Counted from the stretch's first letter, positions 35,671 through 45,174 are shown. The stretch is 64,000 nucleotides of DNA from Bacteroides sp. AN502(2024) (GCF_041227145.1 NZ_JBGFSP010000003.1:620001-684000), one strand, 5' to 3'. Notes: a model not told the origin generated them from the letters alone. Numbers and translations: made by a program.

Positions 35671-38571
35671 TTATTCTTCTGCCGGAATAGTTACAGTAAT
35701 TGTATTCTTTCCTTCATAATTCTTAATTGTCCCCCATTTAGATACAGCTTTTACTTCTATAGTATAAGTTACAGCCTGGTAGAAATGGTGAGATTTACCT
35801 TCCGCTGTAAAGGTCACCTTTCCAGTAGAAGGATCAAGAGACAGATAAGTTGACGCAGCAGCTTCTTTAAATGCAAAAGTAGGAGCTACCAGACCATAGA
35901 TAACAAGAGGATCAGTTACCGAAGTTGCAAATCCATTGCTTCCTGTTCCTGCTACTACGGCACCATTCTTCCACATAGTTTTACCTGCTAAATCATTCCA
36001 AGCAAAGCCTGTTGAAACATTATATTCTCCTGATTTATCAGATAAAGAAAGCGTCTTTTCAGTCGGAGCAACCCAAGTTCCACTAATATCTTTCACTTCA
36101 ACAATACCTTCAATCGTATCCTCTACTTTACCATTATAGCTAGCCTTAATTGCAAACTTAACTACAGCCGGTACTGATTCACCATCAACAGTCATTTTAC
36201 CGGTGTAAGTGTCTTTGTTAAACGTAAACTTAGCATCGTTTTCAGCATAGCTAACACCAGTAATACTGTTTTCAGTAATGTTAGTAGTGATTTTGAAAGT
36301 ACCCCCCTTAGCCAAAACAGCAGCCTTAACAGCATCAAAGTTGGAGAATATAGTAGCAAGCTTAAATTCGGAAGTAATAGCAGTAGCTGCTGTCTCAGAG
36401 TCTCTGGTCGGAGTAAAGCCTGTATGAGTTTGATCTGAAGACCACATTTCCGATACTCTAGCCAATTTAGCCAAAGTGATAGGCTTAATCTTGACCGGAA
36501 CATTTACAACAAGTGTATAACCGTCTCCTTCAAACTTAGCTGTTGCGGTATAATCACCAGCAGCTGTATTTTTAGGAATGATTAAAGTCAAAGCATTACT
36601 ATTACCCTTTTCTAAGCGTATACCTGTTGTTGGTAAAGTTCCAACCAAGTTCAAACCTTCATAAGCTGATGGACGGATATTCACAGCTGGATTATTATAA
36701 ATCTTAGCAACATCTAAAACTACTCTCTCCTCTGCAGCAGCTGCAGCTTCATTAGTCCAGTCACGTTCTTCCATATCATACGTGTGTGTAAGTTCATCAA
36801 TAGTACGTGTTACTGTTACAGTTCCTAACTTCTTAGGATTCTCTGAACTAGTTTCCAAATAGAAACCTGGAGCTGTTACTTTAGTTATGACATCAGCAGT
36901 TTTATCCAAAGAAGCAATGAGGCCGGATGTTTTTAGACTAACACTACCCTTAGAAGAAATTTCAAATAGCTCTGAATCTGTTCCATCCAAGCTATAAGTC
37001 GTCTCAAAGATATTCTTTACATTCAGTTCTTCCAATGTTTTGGTAAATGCTGTGCCTCCACTTGCAGTTGTTGTATATGCAACTGTCAAAGTTCCAACTC
37101 CCGAATAATCAACCGGTTGGGGAACATCATAAATAATCTCGCCTGCTTTCTCTGTTGCTACCATATAATATGCAGTCTTCAGATAATAACTAGACTGAAT
37201 CACCGCGATATAATCAGAATTAACATTTGTCGGAACCAATCCTTCTTTACCTTCCGCATCCTTCTTACTTGCAATATTCAAAGATATCGCATGGCTCTTT
37301 TCACTTGAAGTAGTTAATGATACCGTAAGAACACCGGCTTCACAGTTCTTCACTTCTACGGCAAACGGTTCAGCGGCACGAGTCCAGTTACGTTCTTCAG
37401 CATTTAACTTAATTTCGTAATTTTTATTGAAATCCTCCAAAGTCATAGCAGCAGACGCCGGAGAAATACGGAATTGCAATTCTTTTGCATCCGCACTCTT
37501 CGCTGCAACAACATAAGAAGATGAGGTTGAAGTTTTCTTAGCATACAATGTATAGAAATCTACGCTATGATCTATTGTTGTAGGAATATATACTACGCTC
37601 TGAATCATACTATTAATAGCAACACCCAGCTTTTCAAGATCCCCTTTCAACGTTTCTATATCTGTCTTTACAATCCCCAATTCTGTCTTAACAATTTCCT
37701 TGACTGCGTCTCCGAATTCAGTACTTGAATAAAGGCCGGAAAGAGTACCTTTCAGAGATTTTACCTCTGCAACTACATCTTTTACACCACCTTCAAATCC
37801 ATTATTACTTGCTGTTTGTTCCAACTCCTTTTTATAGTCTTCCAATTCCACAAGTCTAGCAAGAATACCATTTTCATCATCATTGATAGCAGTATACAAA
37901 CCTTGAATAACTTTTGCAACTGTTCCATCCTCTCCGGCAAGAGCTGCAACTTCCTTCATACCACCAAACTCTACAAGAACTTGCGTTTGAATAGCCCCAT
38001 TAATTGCAGCAGCAATCTTTCCATCTTCACCTAAAGCAGCAGCAATCTCATTACTGATATATCCAGGCAGATTTGCTGTTTGAACGTAGTTTTTCAATTC
38101 TTCTTTCGTAGCAAAAGTGTCTTTTAAACCATTCAATTCATTAACCAAGCCATCCAAACCGTCAATTCTCCTTTTCAAATCGTCAATATCAGACTGATGA
38201 AGATTTTCCAGTGCTTTCAGATCATTCTTAGCCGCCGTCAAATCTGTTGTCAACTGAGCGACCGTTGATTTATCTGCAGCGTTTTTCAATTTGTCCTCCA
38301 AATCAGCAACTTTCTGATTCAAAGTTGTGATTTGAGAATCTTTATTCTCCAAATTTGTCTTTAATGTAGCTAACTGACCTTCCAAAGCACTTTTAGCTGC
38401 ATTAATAGCTGATTGCATGTCTCCCACGCTCACAGGATTATTTGACTTGATCTGGTCAATTTGTTCCTGCACACTTTTTACATCATCATCGTAGTCCTTG
38501 CAGCCTACATAGGTGACAGTAGAAAGCGCCAACGCCCCGAAGAACATCACTTTTACAAAATTTTTCTTCAT
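35671..38571 (-). CDS. Phase-variable surface lipoprotein 1 with coiled-coil stalk
   Basis: Predicted surface lipoprotein of 966 residues. The signal peptide [20 protein letters not shown] ends at lipid Cys 24 ([10 protein letters not shown]). Residues about 30-330 form a long coiled coil with repeated leucine/isoleucine heptads (SQITTLNQKVADLEDKLK; TDIETLKGDLEKLG), followed by about 600 residues of beta-rich, threonine/serine-rich modules ending in an immunoglobulin-like region (YEGKNTITVTIPAEE). The first 24 residues and the leader are nearly the same as in lipoprotein 2 (42129-44801), the rest is not. The gene lies downstream of an invertible promoter segment and a tyrosine recombinase gene, as described for variable outer-surface proteins of B. 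fragilis. In the given orientation it has no visible promoter. Function of the protein is unknown. Confidence 0.8.
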   Translation of the reverse strand: MKKNFVKVMFFGALALSTVTYVGCKDYDDDVKSVQEQIDQIKSNNPVSVGDMQSAINAAKSALEGQLATLKTNLENKDSQITTLNQKVADLEDKLKNAADKSTVAQLTTDLTAAKNDLKALENLHQSDIDDLKRRIDGLDGLVNELNGLKDTFATKEELKNYVQTANLPGYISNEIAAALGEDGKIAAAINGAIQTQVLVEFGGMKEVAALAGEDGTVAKVIQGLYTAINDDENGILARLVELEDYKKELEQTASNNGFEGGVKDVVAEVKSLKGTLSGLYSSTEFGDAVKEIVKTELGIVKTDIETLKGDLEKLGVAINSMIQSVVYIPTTIDHSVDFYTLYAKKTSTSSSYVVAAKSADAKELQFRISPASAAMTLEDFNKNYEIKLNAEERNWTRAAEPFAVEVKNCEAGVLTVSLTTSSEKSHAISLNIASKKDAEGKEGLVPTNVNSDYIAVIQSSYYLKTAYYMVATEKAGEIIYDVPQPVDYSGVGTLTVAYTTTASGGTAFTKTLEELNVKNIFETTYSLDGTDSELFEISSKGSVSLKTSGLIASLDKTADVITKVTAPGFYLETSSENPKKLGTVTVTRTIDELTHTYDMEERDWTNEAAAAAEERVVLDVAKIYNNPAVNIRPSAYEGLNLVGTLPTTGIRLEKGNSNALTLIIPKNTAAGDYTATAKFEGDGYTLVVNVPVKIKPITLAKLARVSEMWSSDQTHTGFTPTRDSETAATAITSEFKLATIFSNFDAVKAAVLAKGGTFKITTNITENSITGVSYAENDAKFTFNKDTYTGKMTVDGESVPAVVKFAIKASYNGKVEDTIEGIVEVKDISGTWVAPTEKTLSLSDKSGEYNVSTGFAWNDLAGKTMWKNGAVVAGTGSNGFATSVTDPLVIYGLVAPTFAFKEAAASTYLSLDPSTGKVTFTAEGKSHHFYQAVTYTIEVKAVSKWGTIKNYEGKNTITVTIPAEE

Positions 38572-38632
38572 AACTACTTAAAAATTACATTAATAATATA
38601 TTATTAAACACTAAGTTTCAATAATAACATAT
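38572..38632 (-). other. Conserved untranslated leader of lipoprotein 1
   Basis: The 60 bases between the ATG and the inverted repeat are nearly identical to 44802-44860 before lipoprotein 2. Conserved leader plus conserved signal peptide suggests duplication and exchange of the downstream part only. Confidence 0.6.
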
Positions 38633-38937
38633 CCGTTACTCTGTAGGTAACGGAGAAACCTTTGTAACTGCTCTTCGGGAGTAGTCTATACTGAAAAATG
38701 ATACCAAATGTGATGAAACTTTTTACCCCTGCTTCTGAAAGGCAGTAGAGGGGAAGGAAATCTTTTGCAAAATTTAGAGGTTAACAAAACCCTAATACAA
38801 AGAATCCATGTGTTTTATTTGCTACAGTTCTACTTTTGAATAATTTATTAGAAAAAATGTATGAATTCATTTGGTTGTTTTAAGAAATATGCTCATATTT
38901 GCACCGATATTTATTCACGTTACCTACAGAGTAACAG
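38633..38937. promoter_or_regulatory. Invertible promoter segment 1 (inverted repeats with 17-nt core)
   Basis: Left site CCGTTACTCTGTAGGTAACG (from 38633) and the reverse complement at 38918-38937 share an 18-bp identical stretch containing GTTACTCTGTAGGTAAC. Each site has palindromic arms GTTAC/GTAAC around a 7-nt centre, the layout of a tyrosine recombinase crossover site. About 264 bp lie between the sites. The recombinase gene starts 9 bases past the right site. Inversion is inferred, not shown by one sequence. Confidence 0.8.
38870..38901 (+). promoter_or_regulatory. Promoter inside invertible segment 1, pointing right (OFF)
   Basis: TTTG (38870-38873), 24 bases, TTTG (38898-38901); the four bases before the second TTTG read CATA instead of TAnn. 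The same spacing is kept in locus 2 at 45099-45130. It faces away from lipoprotein 1 and toward the 3' end of the recombinase gene. After inversion it would sit about 85 bases before the lipoprotein ATG. Confidence 0.6.
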
Positions 38938-38945
38938 TATAATTT

Positions 38946-39884
38946 TCAAGCACTTGCACCTGTTACTGAACGCTTTACAAAATCAAGAACTCGCTCATTT
39001 GCTTCATCAATTTTCTTATTCCTGAAAGGCTTCAGATAGGTTTCAGTGACGGTAATAGACGAATGTCCCATCGCTTCAGAAATAATACCCGGATGGATTT
39101 CACAATAATACGCCGTCGTAGCCCAAGTATGGCGCGCGGTGTACGAACTAAGTTTATCCCCCAATCCGAGTAATTCACCCAATAACATCAGTTGTCGGTT
39201 GAAGTTACGCAATGCAAGCTGATATTCGCGATAAGCTTCTTTGGTTCCTTCACGACTTCTCAACAACGGAAATAAATAAGGAGAAGAAGAATCACGATTC
39301 ATGTATTTCTTTACCAAAGCCATTGCTTCCGGAGTCAATGTCACCGACAATGGTCGCCCGGTTTTACGTCTGCGATACGTTATTACATTATCGCGCAAAT
39401 CACTCTTACGCAAATAAGCAAGATCGACAAACGGCATACCACGAAGTGAAAACATCAGCATAAATAGCTCCTGCGCCTGATATACCGCTAATGGTACCCC
39501 CAACGCACGAGATAATTTAGTAAACACCTTCTTCATATCTTCATCATCCAGTGCACGCTTATGATCAGCTCGCGTTCCGGTATAAACAGAACGAAACAAA
39601 TGAGGAACATAAGGAGCTTTCTGAAGATCGACAGCACGATTGTAAACCGCACGAAAGGTCCGTAAATAGGTAGAAACGGTGTTCCAACTGCATCCACGAC
39701 TACGAAGATATACCTCGAACCCTTTCAACCACTCCGAAGTCACTTCACTAAAAACAAAATCTTTTTTCCCACGATAAGCAATGATGGCATTCAGACTACT
39801 ACGATAAACATGTGCAGTTCCAAAGTTTCCCTCCATCTGTAACCCAGCGGCTACCTGCTTCATAAATGCTAGTACTTTCAACAT
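38946..39884 (-). CDS. Tyrosine site-specific recombinase 1 (Tsr type)
   Basis: DNA invertase-like tyrosine recombinase of 312 residues, expected to flip the adjacent promoter segment. The start at 39884 (MLKVLAFMKQVAAG) is chosen because the paralogue at 45175-46113 then has the same length and a conserved promoter sits about 30 bases upstream; the longer in-frame ATG at 39989 is not shared. An N-terminal SAM-like DNA-binding domain (about 15-100) precedes the catalytic domain with R148 (SLRGMPFVDL), K174 region (RRRKTGRP), SYTARHTWATT (R251, H252; the usual first His is a Tyr/Ser), H274 (MGHSS) and the nucleophile Y283 (TETYLKPF). About 85 percent of residues match its paralogue by eye. Confidence 0.92.
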   Translation of the reverse strand: MLKVLAFMKQVAAGLQMEGNFGTAHVYRSSLNAIIAYRGKKDFVFSEVTSEWLKGFEVYLRSRGCSWNTVSTYLRTFRAVYNRAVDLQKAPYVPHLFRSVYTGTRADHKRALDDEDMKKVFTKLSRALGVPLAVYQAQELFMLMFSLRGMPFVDLAYLRKSDLRDNVITYRRRKTGRPLSVTLTPEAMALVKKYMNRDSSSPYLFPLLRSREGTKEAYREYQLALRNFNRQLMLLGELLGLGDKLSSYTARHTWATTAYYCEIHPGIISEAMGHSSITVTETYLKPFRNKKIDEANERVLDFVKRSVTGASA

Positions 39885-39911
39885 CTCATAATTTATTAAT
39901 AATTTAGACAA

Positions 39912-39943
39912 TAAATATAAGGGGATTCCTACAATCGAACAAA
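39912..39943 (-). promoter_or_regulatory. Promoter of recombinase gene 1
   Basis: On the minus strand TTTG (39943-39940), 20 bases, TATATTTA (39919-39912). The same boxes at the same spacing occur at 46172-46141 before recombinase 2. The spacer sequence differs while the boxes are kept, which supports function. This promoter lies outside the invertible part. Confidence 0.65.
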
Positions 39944-40665
39944 TGGATGACAGAGATAGTTGATTTCTTAACACGGATCTTTCATTCAAAAAATGATGGA
40001 TTTTACCAATGTACTAAATTACAGGCTATTCATTTAGACTCTGATCAGGCTTCTGTGTTTTGAGGCAGTACGAATTCGGCATGACAAGAGAAGCAACATT
40101 GAAAATCAATTTGTTTGGAAATCGGTTTAGTTGCACTTTTTAAATGGAAAGAGCCGTGCTAAAGATTAATAATGTGCTGAAACATGGAGGAAAAGACAAG
40201 CTCTCTCATAGATAATTCTCTTTAACTTATCACCGTCGTCCAGAAACTCTTTATTCATCGTATTTATTTATCTATCACCTCCTGTTTTGTAACAAAATCT
40301 ATACCTATATTGTCACACATATCTCATTGATAATAAACCGGTTAGTTCAAAAAAGTGACAAGTGACATTATAAAGCACCCATTAAACTTCAGTGTGTGAT
40401 GCCCTTTTGAGCAAATGCATCAAACAAGCTGAAAGGATTGCAAGATTCAATCATTCTTCCCAATCAACCATAGCTGTGTACTTTGTCATACCAGAACCAA
40501 GATGCAACACCGAATAGACCTCCCGCTCTTTCTCCAAACATTTTATATCGAATTCTTTTAACTTAGAATACCGTAATTCCTTTCCGATAGAAAAATTAAC
40601 CTTTTCATCCTCTCATTAATCAAATAAAAGAAGTATATTTGCTTCATTATTAAACTGTAAGCAAT
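39944..40665. other. Intergenic region between recombinase 1 and the Rpn gene
   Basis: About 720 bases without a supported gene. Homology with the upstream region of recombinase 2 ends near 39955. The only structured part found is the dispersed repeat at 40218-40266. The rest is AT-rich with short runs such as TCACCTCCTGTTTTGTAAC and no convincing coding frame. Confidence 0.4.
40218..40266 (-). repeat. Dispersed repeat, second copy (first at 32533-32582)
   Basis: About 49 bases match 32533-32582 at roughly 43 positions with one gap. On the minus strand both copies read NTMNKEF then (L/Q)DDGD(K/R)LK, so the frame is kept. The copy here lacks the 22-nt array and the second terminal repeat. Confidence 0.65.
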
Positions 40666-41604
40666 ATGACCATCATCGCCAATCCCATTTACGACGCCGT
40701 CTTCAAATTCTTGATGGAAGATAAGAAAGTCGCCAAGATATTACTTTCCGCATTGCTCAAAAAGGATATCATAGACCTTGAAATGCGTCGGCACGAGTAT
40801 ACTTCCATGGAACATACGCGCATCTCACTCTTTCGTATAGACTTTTCTGCAAAGATTCGTGAGAATGACGGTTCGGAACACCTTGTCCTCATCGAACTGC
40901 AAAAGACCTGGCTCATCACTGAAACCTTGCGCTTCCGCCAGTATCTGGGCACTCAGTATCTCAACAAGGAGAATATCATCGAAGAAAAGAACGAGCATGG
41001 GCAAAGGCGTACGTATGGGTTGCCCATCATCTCTATCTACATCCTGGGGCATCCCTTGGGTGACCTTACCGAACCGGTGGTTTACGTACGCCGCCGCTAT
41101 CTGGATTATGATGACAATCCTCTTCCTTCTCCCGACCCCTTCATCGAGAGCCTGACCCATGACAGCATCATCGTACAGATTCCTTTCCTCACCGGACGAA
41201 CCTGTAACCGCCTCGAACGTCTGCTGAGTGTATTCGATCAGGAATACCGTCAGGCTGATAGCGAACACTATCTGGAAATTAACGATGAGCATCTTGATGA
41301 TGAGGTGAAGTGTGTTGTCCATCGACTGCTGAAGGCTGCTGCCGCACCCAACGTGCGTCGTGCCATGGATATAGAAGACGAGATTCTTTCTGAAATAGAG
41401 GACAGGGATACGACAATTATGATGAAGAATAAGGAAATTGAGCAGAAAGAGCAGGTGATTGAACAGAAAGAGCAGGTGATTGAACAGAAAGAGCAGGTGA
41501 TTCGTTCAATGGTTAAGATGCTCTGTAACAATGGGACATCGGTTGAAGAGATATCCAAACAATTGTCAATACCAGTGGAGCAAATCAAAAAATACATCGA
41601 TTAA
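40666..41604 (+). CDS. Rpn-family PD-(D/E)XK nuclease/transposase-like protein
   Basis: A 312-residue protein of the Rpn (recombination-promoting nuclease, PD-(D/E)XK 'transposase') family. The N-terminal part begins NPIYDAVFKFLMEDKKVAK, then RIDFSAKI and VLIELQKTWLI, which supply the D and E-x-Q of the nuclease core. Members cut DNA and promote RecA-independent recombination in E. coli; the role here is not known. Near residues 255-280 a perfect 7-residue repeat (three times EQKEQVI) makes a coiled coil, coded by a 21-bp tandem repeat. The C-terminus (SVEEISKQLSIPVEQIKKYI) resembles a small helix-turn-helix-like tail common in the family. It lies between two copies of the phase-variation unit on the opposite strand. 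Confidence 0.88.
   Translation: MTIIANPIYDAVFKFLMEDKKVAKILLSALLKKDIIDLEMRRHEYTSMEHTRISLFRIDFSAKIRENDGSEHLVLIELQKTWLITETLRFRQYLGTQYLNKENIIEEKNEHGQRRTYGLPIISIYILGHPLGDLTEPVVYVRRRYLDYDDNPLPSPDPFIESLTHDSIIVQIPFLTGRTCNRLERLLSVFDQEYRQADSEHYLEINDEHLDDEVKCVVHRLLKAAAAPNVRRAMDIEDEILSEIEDRDTTIMMKNKEIEQKEQVIEQKEQVIEQKEQVIRSMVKMLCNNGTSVEEISKQLSIPVEQIKKYID
41440..41502 (+). repeat. 21-bp in-frame tandem repeat inside the Rpn gene
   Basis: Three units start at 41440, 41461 and 41482 (GAACAGAAAGAGCAGGTGAT, first 20 of 21; the first unit differs at one base). Slippage would add or remove one coiled-coil heptad without changing the frame. Confidence 0.9.
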
Positions 41605-41883
41605 TATATTATTCTCCTTTGGTAAAGCAACAAACGCTATAAAAATAGCAGCGACACTTTTATGCTTTTCTCATTGTTTGAGTAGATAATCTACATGGCA
41701 GAATTTAGTTCAAGTCCGTGCGAAAAAAAATAGACTTTGGGTGCGATTACCCTAATTGATAGCTAATGCATTGAGAAATAAAAAAGCGAAGCTTCCAAAG
41801 AAACTTCGTTTTTTTGTTATTATAATATCCGAAAGCAATATATATACGCTTATGATCAGCCCGCATCCCGATATAAAGCGAAT
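41605..41883. other. Spacer after the Rpn gene
   Basis: About 280 bases with no gene. It contains one hairpin (see 41784) and an AT-rich rest. Confidence 0.4.
41784..41815 (+). terminator. Hairpin with T run after the Rpn gene
   Basis: GCGAAG pairs loosely with CTTCGT and is followed by seven T residues. It lies 180 bases after the stop codon. Confidence 0.5.
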
Positions 41884-41914
41884 AAAAAGCCCGGACTTTC
41901 GCAAGCCCGGGCTC
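41884..41914. terminator. Copy of the 35319 hairpin, left edge of duplicated unit 2
   Basis: AAAAAGCCCGGACTTTCGCA with its partner CCCGGGCT repeats the hairpin at 35319, but has no T run after it. The next 40 bases (CTCAAAACATCTCCTTAAT) also match the first copy, so the duplication begins here. Confidence 0.6.
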
Positions 41915-42008
41915 TCTGTATTCTCAAAACATCTCCTTAATTTATTGGGAAAATAAGGGACTAGCCAATTGATTCTAGTGCCAAGAAGAAGATGTTATGA
42001 GATTAAAG

Positions 42009-42048
42009 TAAAGGGATACCTGTGGGAAATAAGGGAGGTATCCCTTTC
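42009..42048 (-). terminator. Hairpin downstream of surface lipoprotein 2
   Basis: AAGGGATACC and GGTATCCCTT flank a loop nearly identical to that at 35438-35479. Bases 42049-42128 up to the gene stop show nothing else. Confidence 0.75.
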
Positions 42049-42128
42049 AGAAAGATAGGTATAAAAAGATATACTTTCACAAGCATAGTCTTTTGACCTA
42101 TCTTTCAGCATATTTCTTTTAGTTTGAA

Positions 42129-44801
42129 TTATTTCGCAACTTTAACATAAACAGTTTCAGTTGTCTTTTTACCCCACTTATCAGTAATGATAATATTTAC
42201 CTTACAGGTCGGAGGAGTAACAATCGGTGTTTGAGAAGCTGATTTAGATATAACTATTTCATCATTGCTTACAAAACTATTCTTGTCTAATGACAGATAA
42301 TCTTTAGCATTCTGGTCTTCCAATACAAGATCGACAGATTTAATTCTCTGATCATCAAATTTATAGTCAGCCCCATAAGCATCTTTCTTTATGAAATCTT
42401 TAGCCAAAAGCTTCTGTGAACTTCCACCGTCAACTACAAATGGATTATCTTTAGTGCCTGTTTCACCATTATATTTAAAGGTACCTTCGAAGATTTCAGA
42501 CTTCACAGTCAAGTAGAACTTGTCAGTAATAACATTCAAGCGCTTATTTCCAAACGGAGCATAAGATACTGTGATATTGCGACCCTCATAAGCACCACCC
42601 CAAGCATCATAAGGTGCTACTGTAATCTTATCACTCGCCTTTTTGTCCTCATCTAACCATGGTTTGGCATATTCTTTCTTACCGTCCTTTTCCTTAAACG
42701 GTATTTCTTCGCCAAATGAAATAAGCAACTTGTCATCCTCTGTAATAGTACCTTCTTGATAGAGGTTATAAAGATTATATGTGATATTACCTTCAGCTTC
42801 AGTATCATTTACATTACCATAAGCCGTAGCATTATCACCGTCAAAATAAGCTTCTGCACGTTTAAAGTTAAACAAATCTTTATTAACCTGATTTACAGCT
42901 ATTTTGAATTCTGTTTCATACAAAAATTCGTTATTCAAAGCTGCATCAGAAGTTTTATTCTTGAATTTAACAGTTGCGGTATGAGAAACTGCAGCAATCG
43001 TTTTATGATCAAATGTAGCTTTAATCACAAATTTAACGATCTTATCAAGATCTGCTTTTGCTATCTCATGACCTTCTATTACTTCTGCTATCTCATTTCC
43101 ATCTTTATCCAAGCCTACCAAAGCTAACTTGATACCTTCTTCATATTCCAAATCTTTCTCACCATTGATTTCGACTTTACCGTCAGTATAGGCTATTGTC
43201 GTTTTAATACCAGCGATGTTTTTCTTTATGATATCTACTGAAGGATCTGCAATCGCTGAAGTTGCTGTAAGTTCATTTTCTTTACCACTTACAACCCAAG
43301 TCATATCTGCAATTTGAGCATCTTCTGCTTTATACGTAAAGGTTAAAGTCAAAGTCGCAGTCATCTCTTTACCTTGAATAGTAAGATACTTGATGGTAAC
43401 AGGCAATGCTCCCTCCTTATTAGCGATAATTTCTTTCGTATCTTTATCGAAGTTAGCTTCGACTTTTCGAAGATCTTCATCTTTAATTTCATAGAAATAA
43501 TCTACAACACCATTCAAACCATCACCTACCAGTTTATCCAAATTATGAGGAGTTCTGAATTCTACCTCTTCACTGGCATTCTGTAGAGTTTCTTCTTTAT
43601 TAGATGCCGAAACTTTCACATCATATTGAGAAATGATTTCATTGCCCCATGCATCTTTGGTTATAAGCGCATAAGCGATATTACTATCCAAGTTTTTCGG
43701 ATCTACTCCTTCTTTGAATTTTAAAGTCAAATCGTAAATACCCTTATTGACCGTACTTTCTTCAGCGCGAGTCAACGCCTTTTCACTGGTATTCGCATCA
43801 ATAGCAGCTATAACAAAATTAGTATTACCTTTTGAGTCAATCAAACCAATTTCATAAGATCGTATATCATCAAGTTTCAAGTTAACCGGATTGATCAGAG
43901 CATGAATCACGCTACCTCTAGCCGATAAGAATGTTCCTTTCGGATAAGTTTTTCCATTGAACTTAACACCATCTTTTTGTCCTACTACCCCATAGTATAA
44001 AGAAGCTTCAGCTATAGAAGAACCTAAATCAACATTTCCATTCGTTTCGCCAAGTGCACGCATACTAGTGATACAGGCCACCTTCGGCATAGAAACCTTT
44101 TCCCATTCTTTAGTTTCATTATTGAGAACATTCAATACCCAAACTAATGGATTTTTAGGATCAGCCGTTACATAGATGTGAGAAGCTGCTTCAAATTCTG
44201 TCTTCTTATATTCTCCAGATTCAGCATTCCAAACCTCCCAGAAACCATCAGCAGATATACGTGGTGATTTTCCATCTTCGCCTTTATCGCCTTGTGGACC
44301 CTGGATACCTTGTTCACCTTGAGGACCCTGTTCACCCGGAGCACCCGGAACACCTTGTTCACCTTGTGGGCCCTGGATACCCTGTTCGCCTTGTGGCCCC
44401 TGGATACCTTGGTCACCTTTATCGCCCTTATCCCCCTTCTGTCCTTGAGAGCAAATTCCGGTGTCTTTTCCGTCGATAATCCAATTCTTTGTAGTAGGAT
44501 TGATTTCAATTTTCGTACCAGCTGCACCTGCTGCACCGTCAGTACCATCCGTACCATTTACGATAGAATAATTCTTACCATCATTAAAAGTAATCTTAAA
44601 TCCACCGGTAATTGGTTCTACAGCAGTAACCCATTTACCCTCTTTCACAAAATTCTGTAACTCGGCAATGCTAGCTTTGTTTGCGTCAATCTGTGTCTGC
44701 AGATTGTCAATGTCATCATCGTAGTCTTTACAGCCTACATAGGTGACAGTAGAAAGCACCAACGCCCCGAAGAACATCACTTTTACAAATTTCCTTTTCA
44801 T
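42129..44801 (-). CDS. Phase-variable surface lipoprotein 2 with collagen-like stretch
   Basis: Predicted surface lipoprotein of 890 residues. The signal peptide [20 protein letters not shown] and lipid Cys 24 are almost the same as in lipoprotein 1. A short coiled coil (about 28-52) leads to a domain of the DUF4988 kind ([20 protein letters not shown]) and a 20-triplet Gly-X-Y stretch at residues 120-179 ([18 protein letters not shown] triplets; nucleotides 44265-44444), which may form a triple helix. The rest is about 700 residues of beta-rich repeats. Its leader, invertible promoter and recombinase copy locus 1. The gene has no visible promoter in the present orientation. Ligand or role is unknown; adhesion or surface variation is an inference from the class. 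Confidence 0.85.
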   Translation of the reverse strand: MKRKFVKVMFFGALVLSTVTYVGCKDYDDDIDNLQTQIDANKASIAELQNFVKEGKWVTAVEPITGGFKITFNDGKNYSIVNGTDGTDGAAGAAGTKIEINPTTKNWIIDGKDTGICSQGQKGDKGDKGDQGIQGPQGEQGIQGPQGEQGVPGAPGEQGPQGEQGIQGPQGDKGEDGKSPRISADGFWEVWNAESGEYKKTEFEAASHIYVTADPKNPLVWVLNVLNNETKEWEKVSMPKVACITSMRALGETNGNVDLGSSIAEASLYYGVVGQKDGVKFNGKTYPKGTFLSARGSVIHALINPVNLKLDDIRSYEIGLIDSKGNTNFVIAAIDANTSEKALTRAEESTVNKGIYDLTLKFKEGVDPKNLDSNIAYALITKDAWGNEIISQYDVKVSASNKEETLQNASEEVEFRTPHNLDKLVGDGLNGVVDYFYEIKDEDLRKVEANFDKDTKEIIANKEGALPVTIKYLTIQGKEMTATLTLTFTYKAEDAQIADMTWVVSGKENELTATSAIADPSVDIIKKNIAGIKTTIAYTDGKVEINGEKDLEYEEGIKLALVGLDKDGNEIAEVIEGHEIAKADLDKIVKFVIKATFDHKTIAAVSHTATVKFKNKTSDAALNNEFLYETEFKIAVNQVNKDLFNFKRAEAYFDGDNATAYGNVNDTEAEGNITYNLYNLYQEGTITEDDKLLISFGEEIPFKEKDGKKEYAKPWLDEDKKASDKITVAPYDAWGGAYEGRNITVSYAPFGNKRLNVITDKFYLTVKSEIFEGTFKYNGETGTKDNPFVVDGGSSQKLLAKDFIKKDAYGADYKFDDQRIKSVDLVLEDQNAKDYLSLDKNSFVSNDEIVISKSASQTPIVTPPTCKVNIIITDKWGKKTTETVYVKVAK

Positions 44802-44860
44802 AACTACTTAAAAATTACATTAATAATATATTATTAAACACTAAGTTTCAATAATAATAT

Positions 44861-45168
44861 GCCCGTTACTTCGTAGGTAACGGGAAAACCTTTGTGCCTG
44901 CTCTTTGGGAGTAGTCTATACTGGAAAATACCACGATATATAACGAATCTTCTAACCCCTGCTTATCAGAAAAAGTAGAGGGGAGGGGAATCTATTGCAA
45001 AATTTAGACGTTGACACCGTTCTAAGACAAAGAATCCACGTGTTCTTCTATGCTTGTTCCTTTTTTAAGTAATTTATTGGAAAAAATGTACGATTTCGTT
45101 TGGATGTTTTAATAAATATACTCATCTTTGCACCGATATTTAATTCCGTTACCTACGAAGTAACGGGC
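44861..45168. promoter_or_regulatory. Invertible promoter segment 2 (perfect 23-bp inverted repeats)
   Basis: Sites at 44861-44883 and 45146-45168 are perfect reverse complements over 23 bp and contain the core GTTACTTCGTAGGTAAC. The arms equal those of locus 1 but the centre reads TTCGTAG instead of TCTGTAG. About 262 bp lie between the sites. Recombinase gene 2 ends 7 bases from the right site. Confidence 0.85.
45099..45130 (+). promoter_or_regulatory. Promoter inside invertible segment 2, pointing right (OFF)
   Basis: TTTG (45099-45102), 24 bases, TTTG (45127-45130), with CATC in place of TAnn. Same geometry as in locus 1. It points away from lipoprotein 2 and would run antisense into recombinase gene 2. 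Confidence 0.6.
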
Positions 45169-45174
45169 TATTTA

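Noticed and set aside
39885..39989. Longer start for recombinase 1 (ATG at 39989)
   Set aside because: The extra 35 residues cover the conserved promoter and have no equivalent in recombinase 2; both genes give 312 residues from the inner ATG.
44261..44660. Plus-strand frames rich in Leu/His/Pro opposite lipoprotein 2
   Set aside because: They are complements of the repetitive Gly-X-Y codons and not genes.
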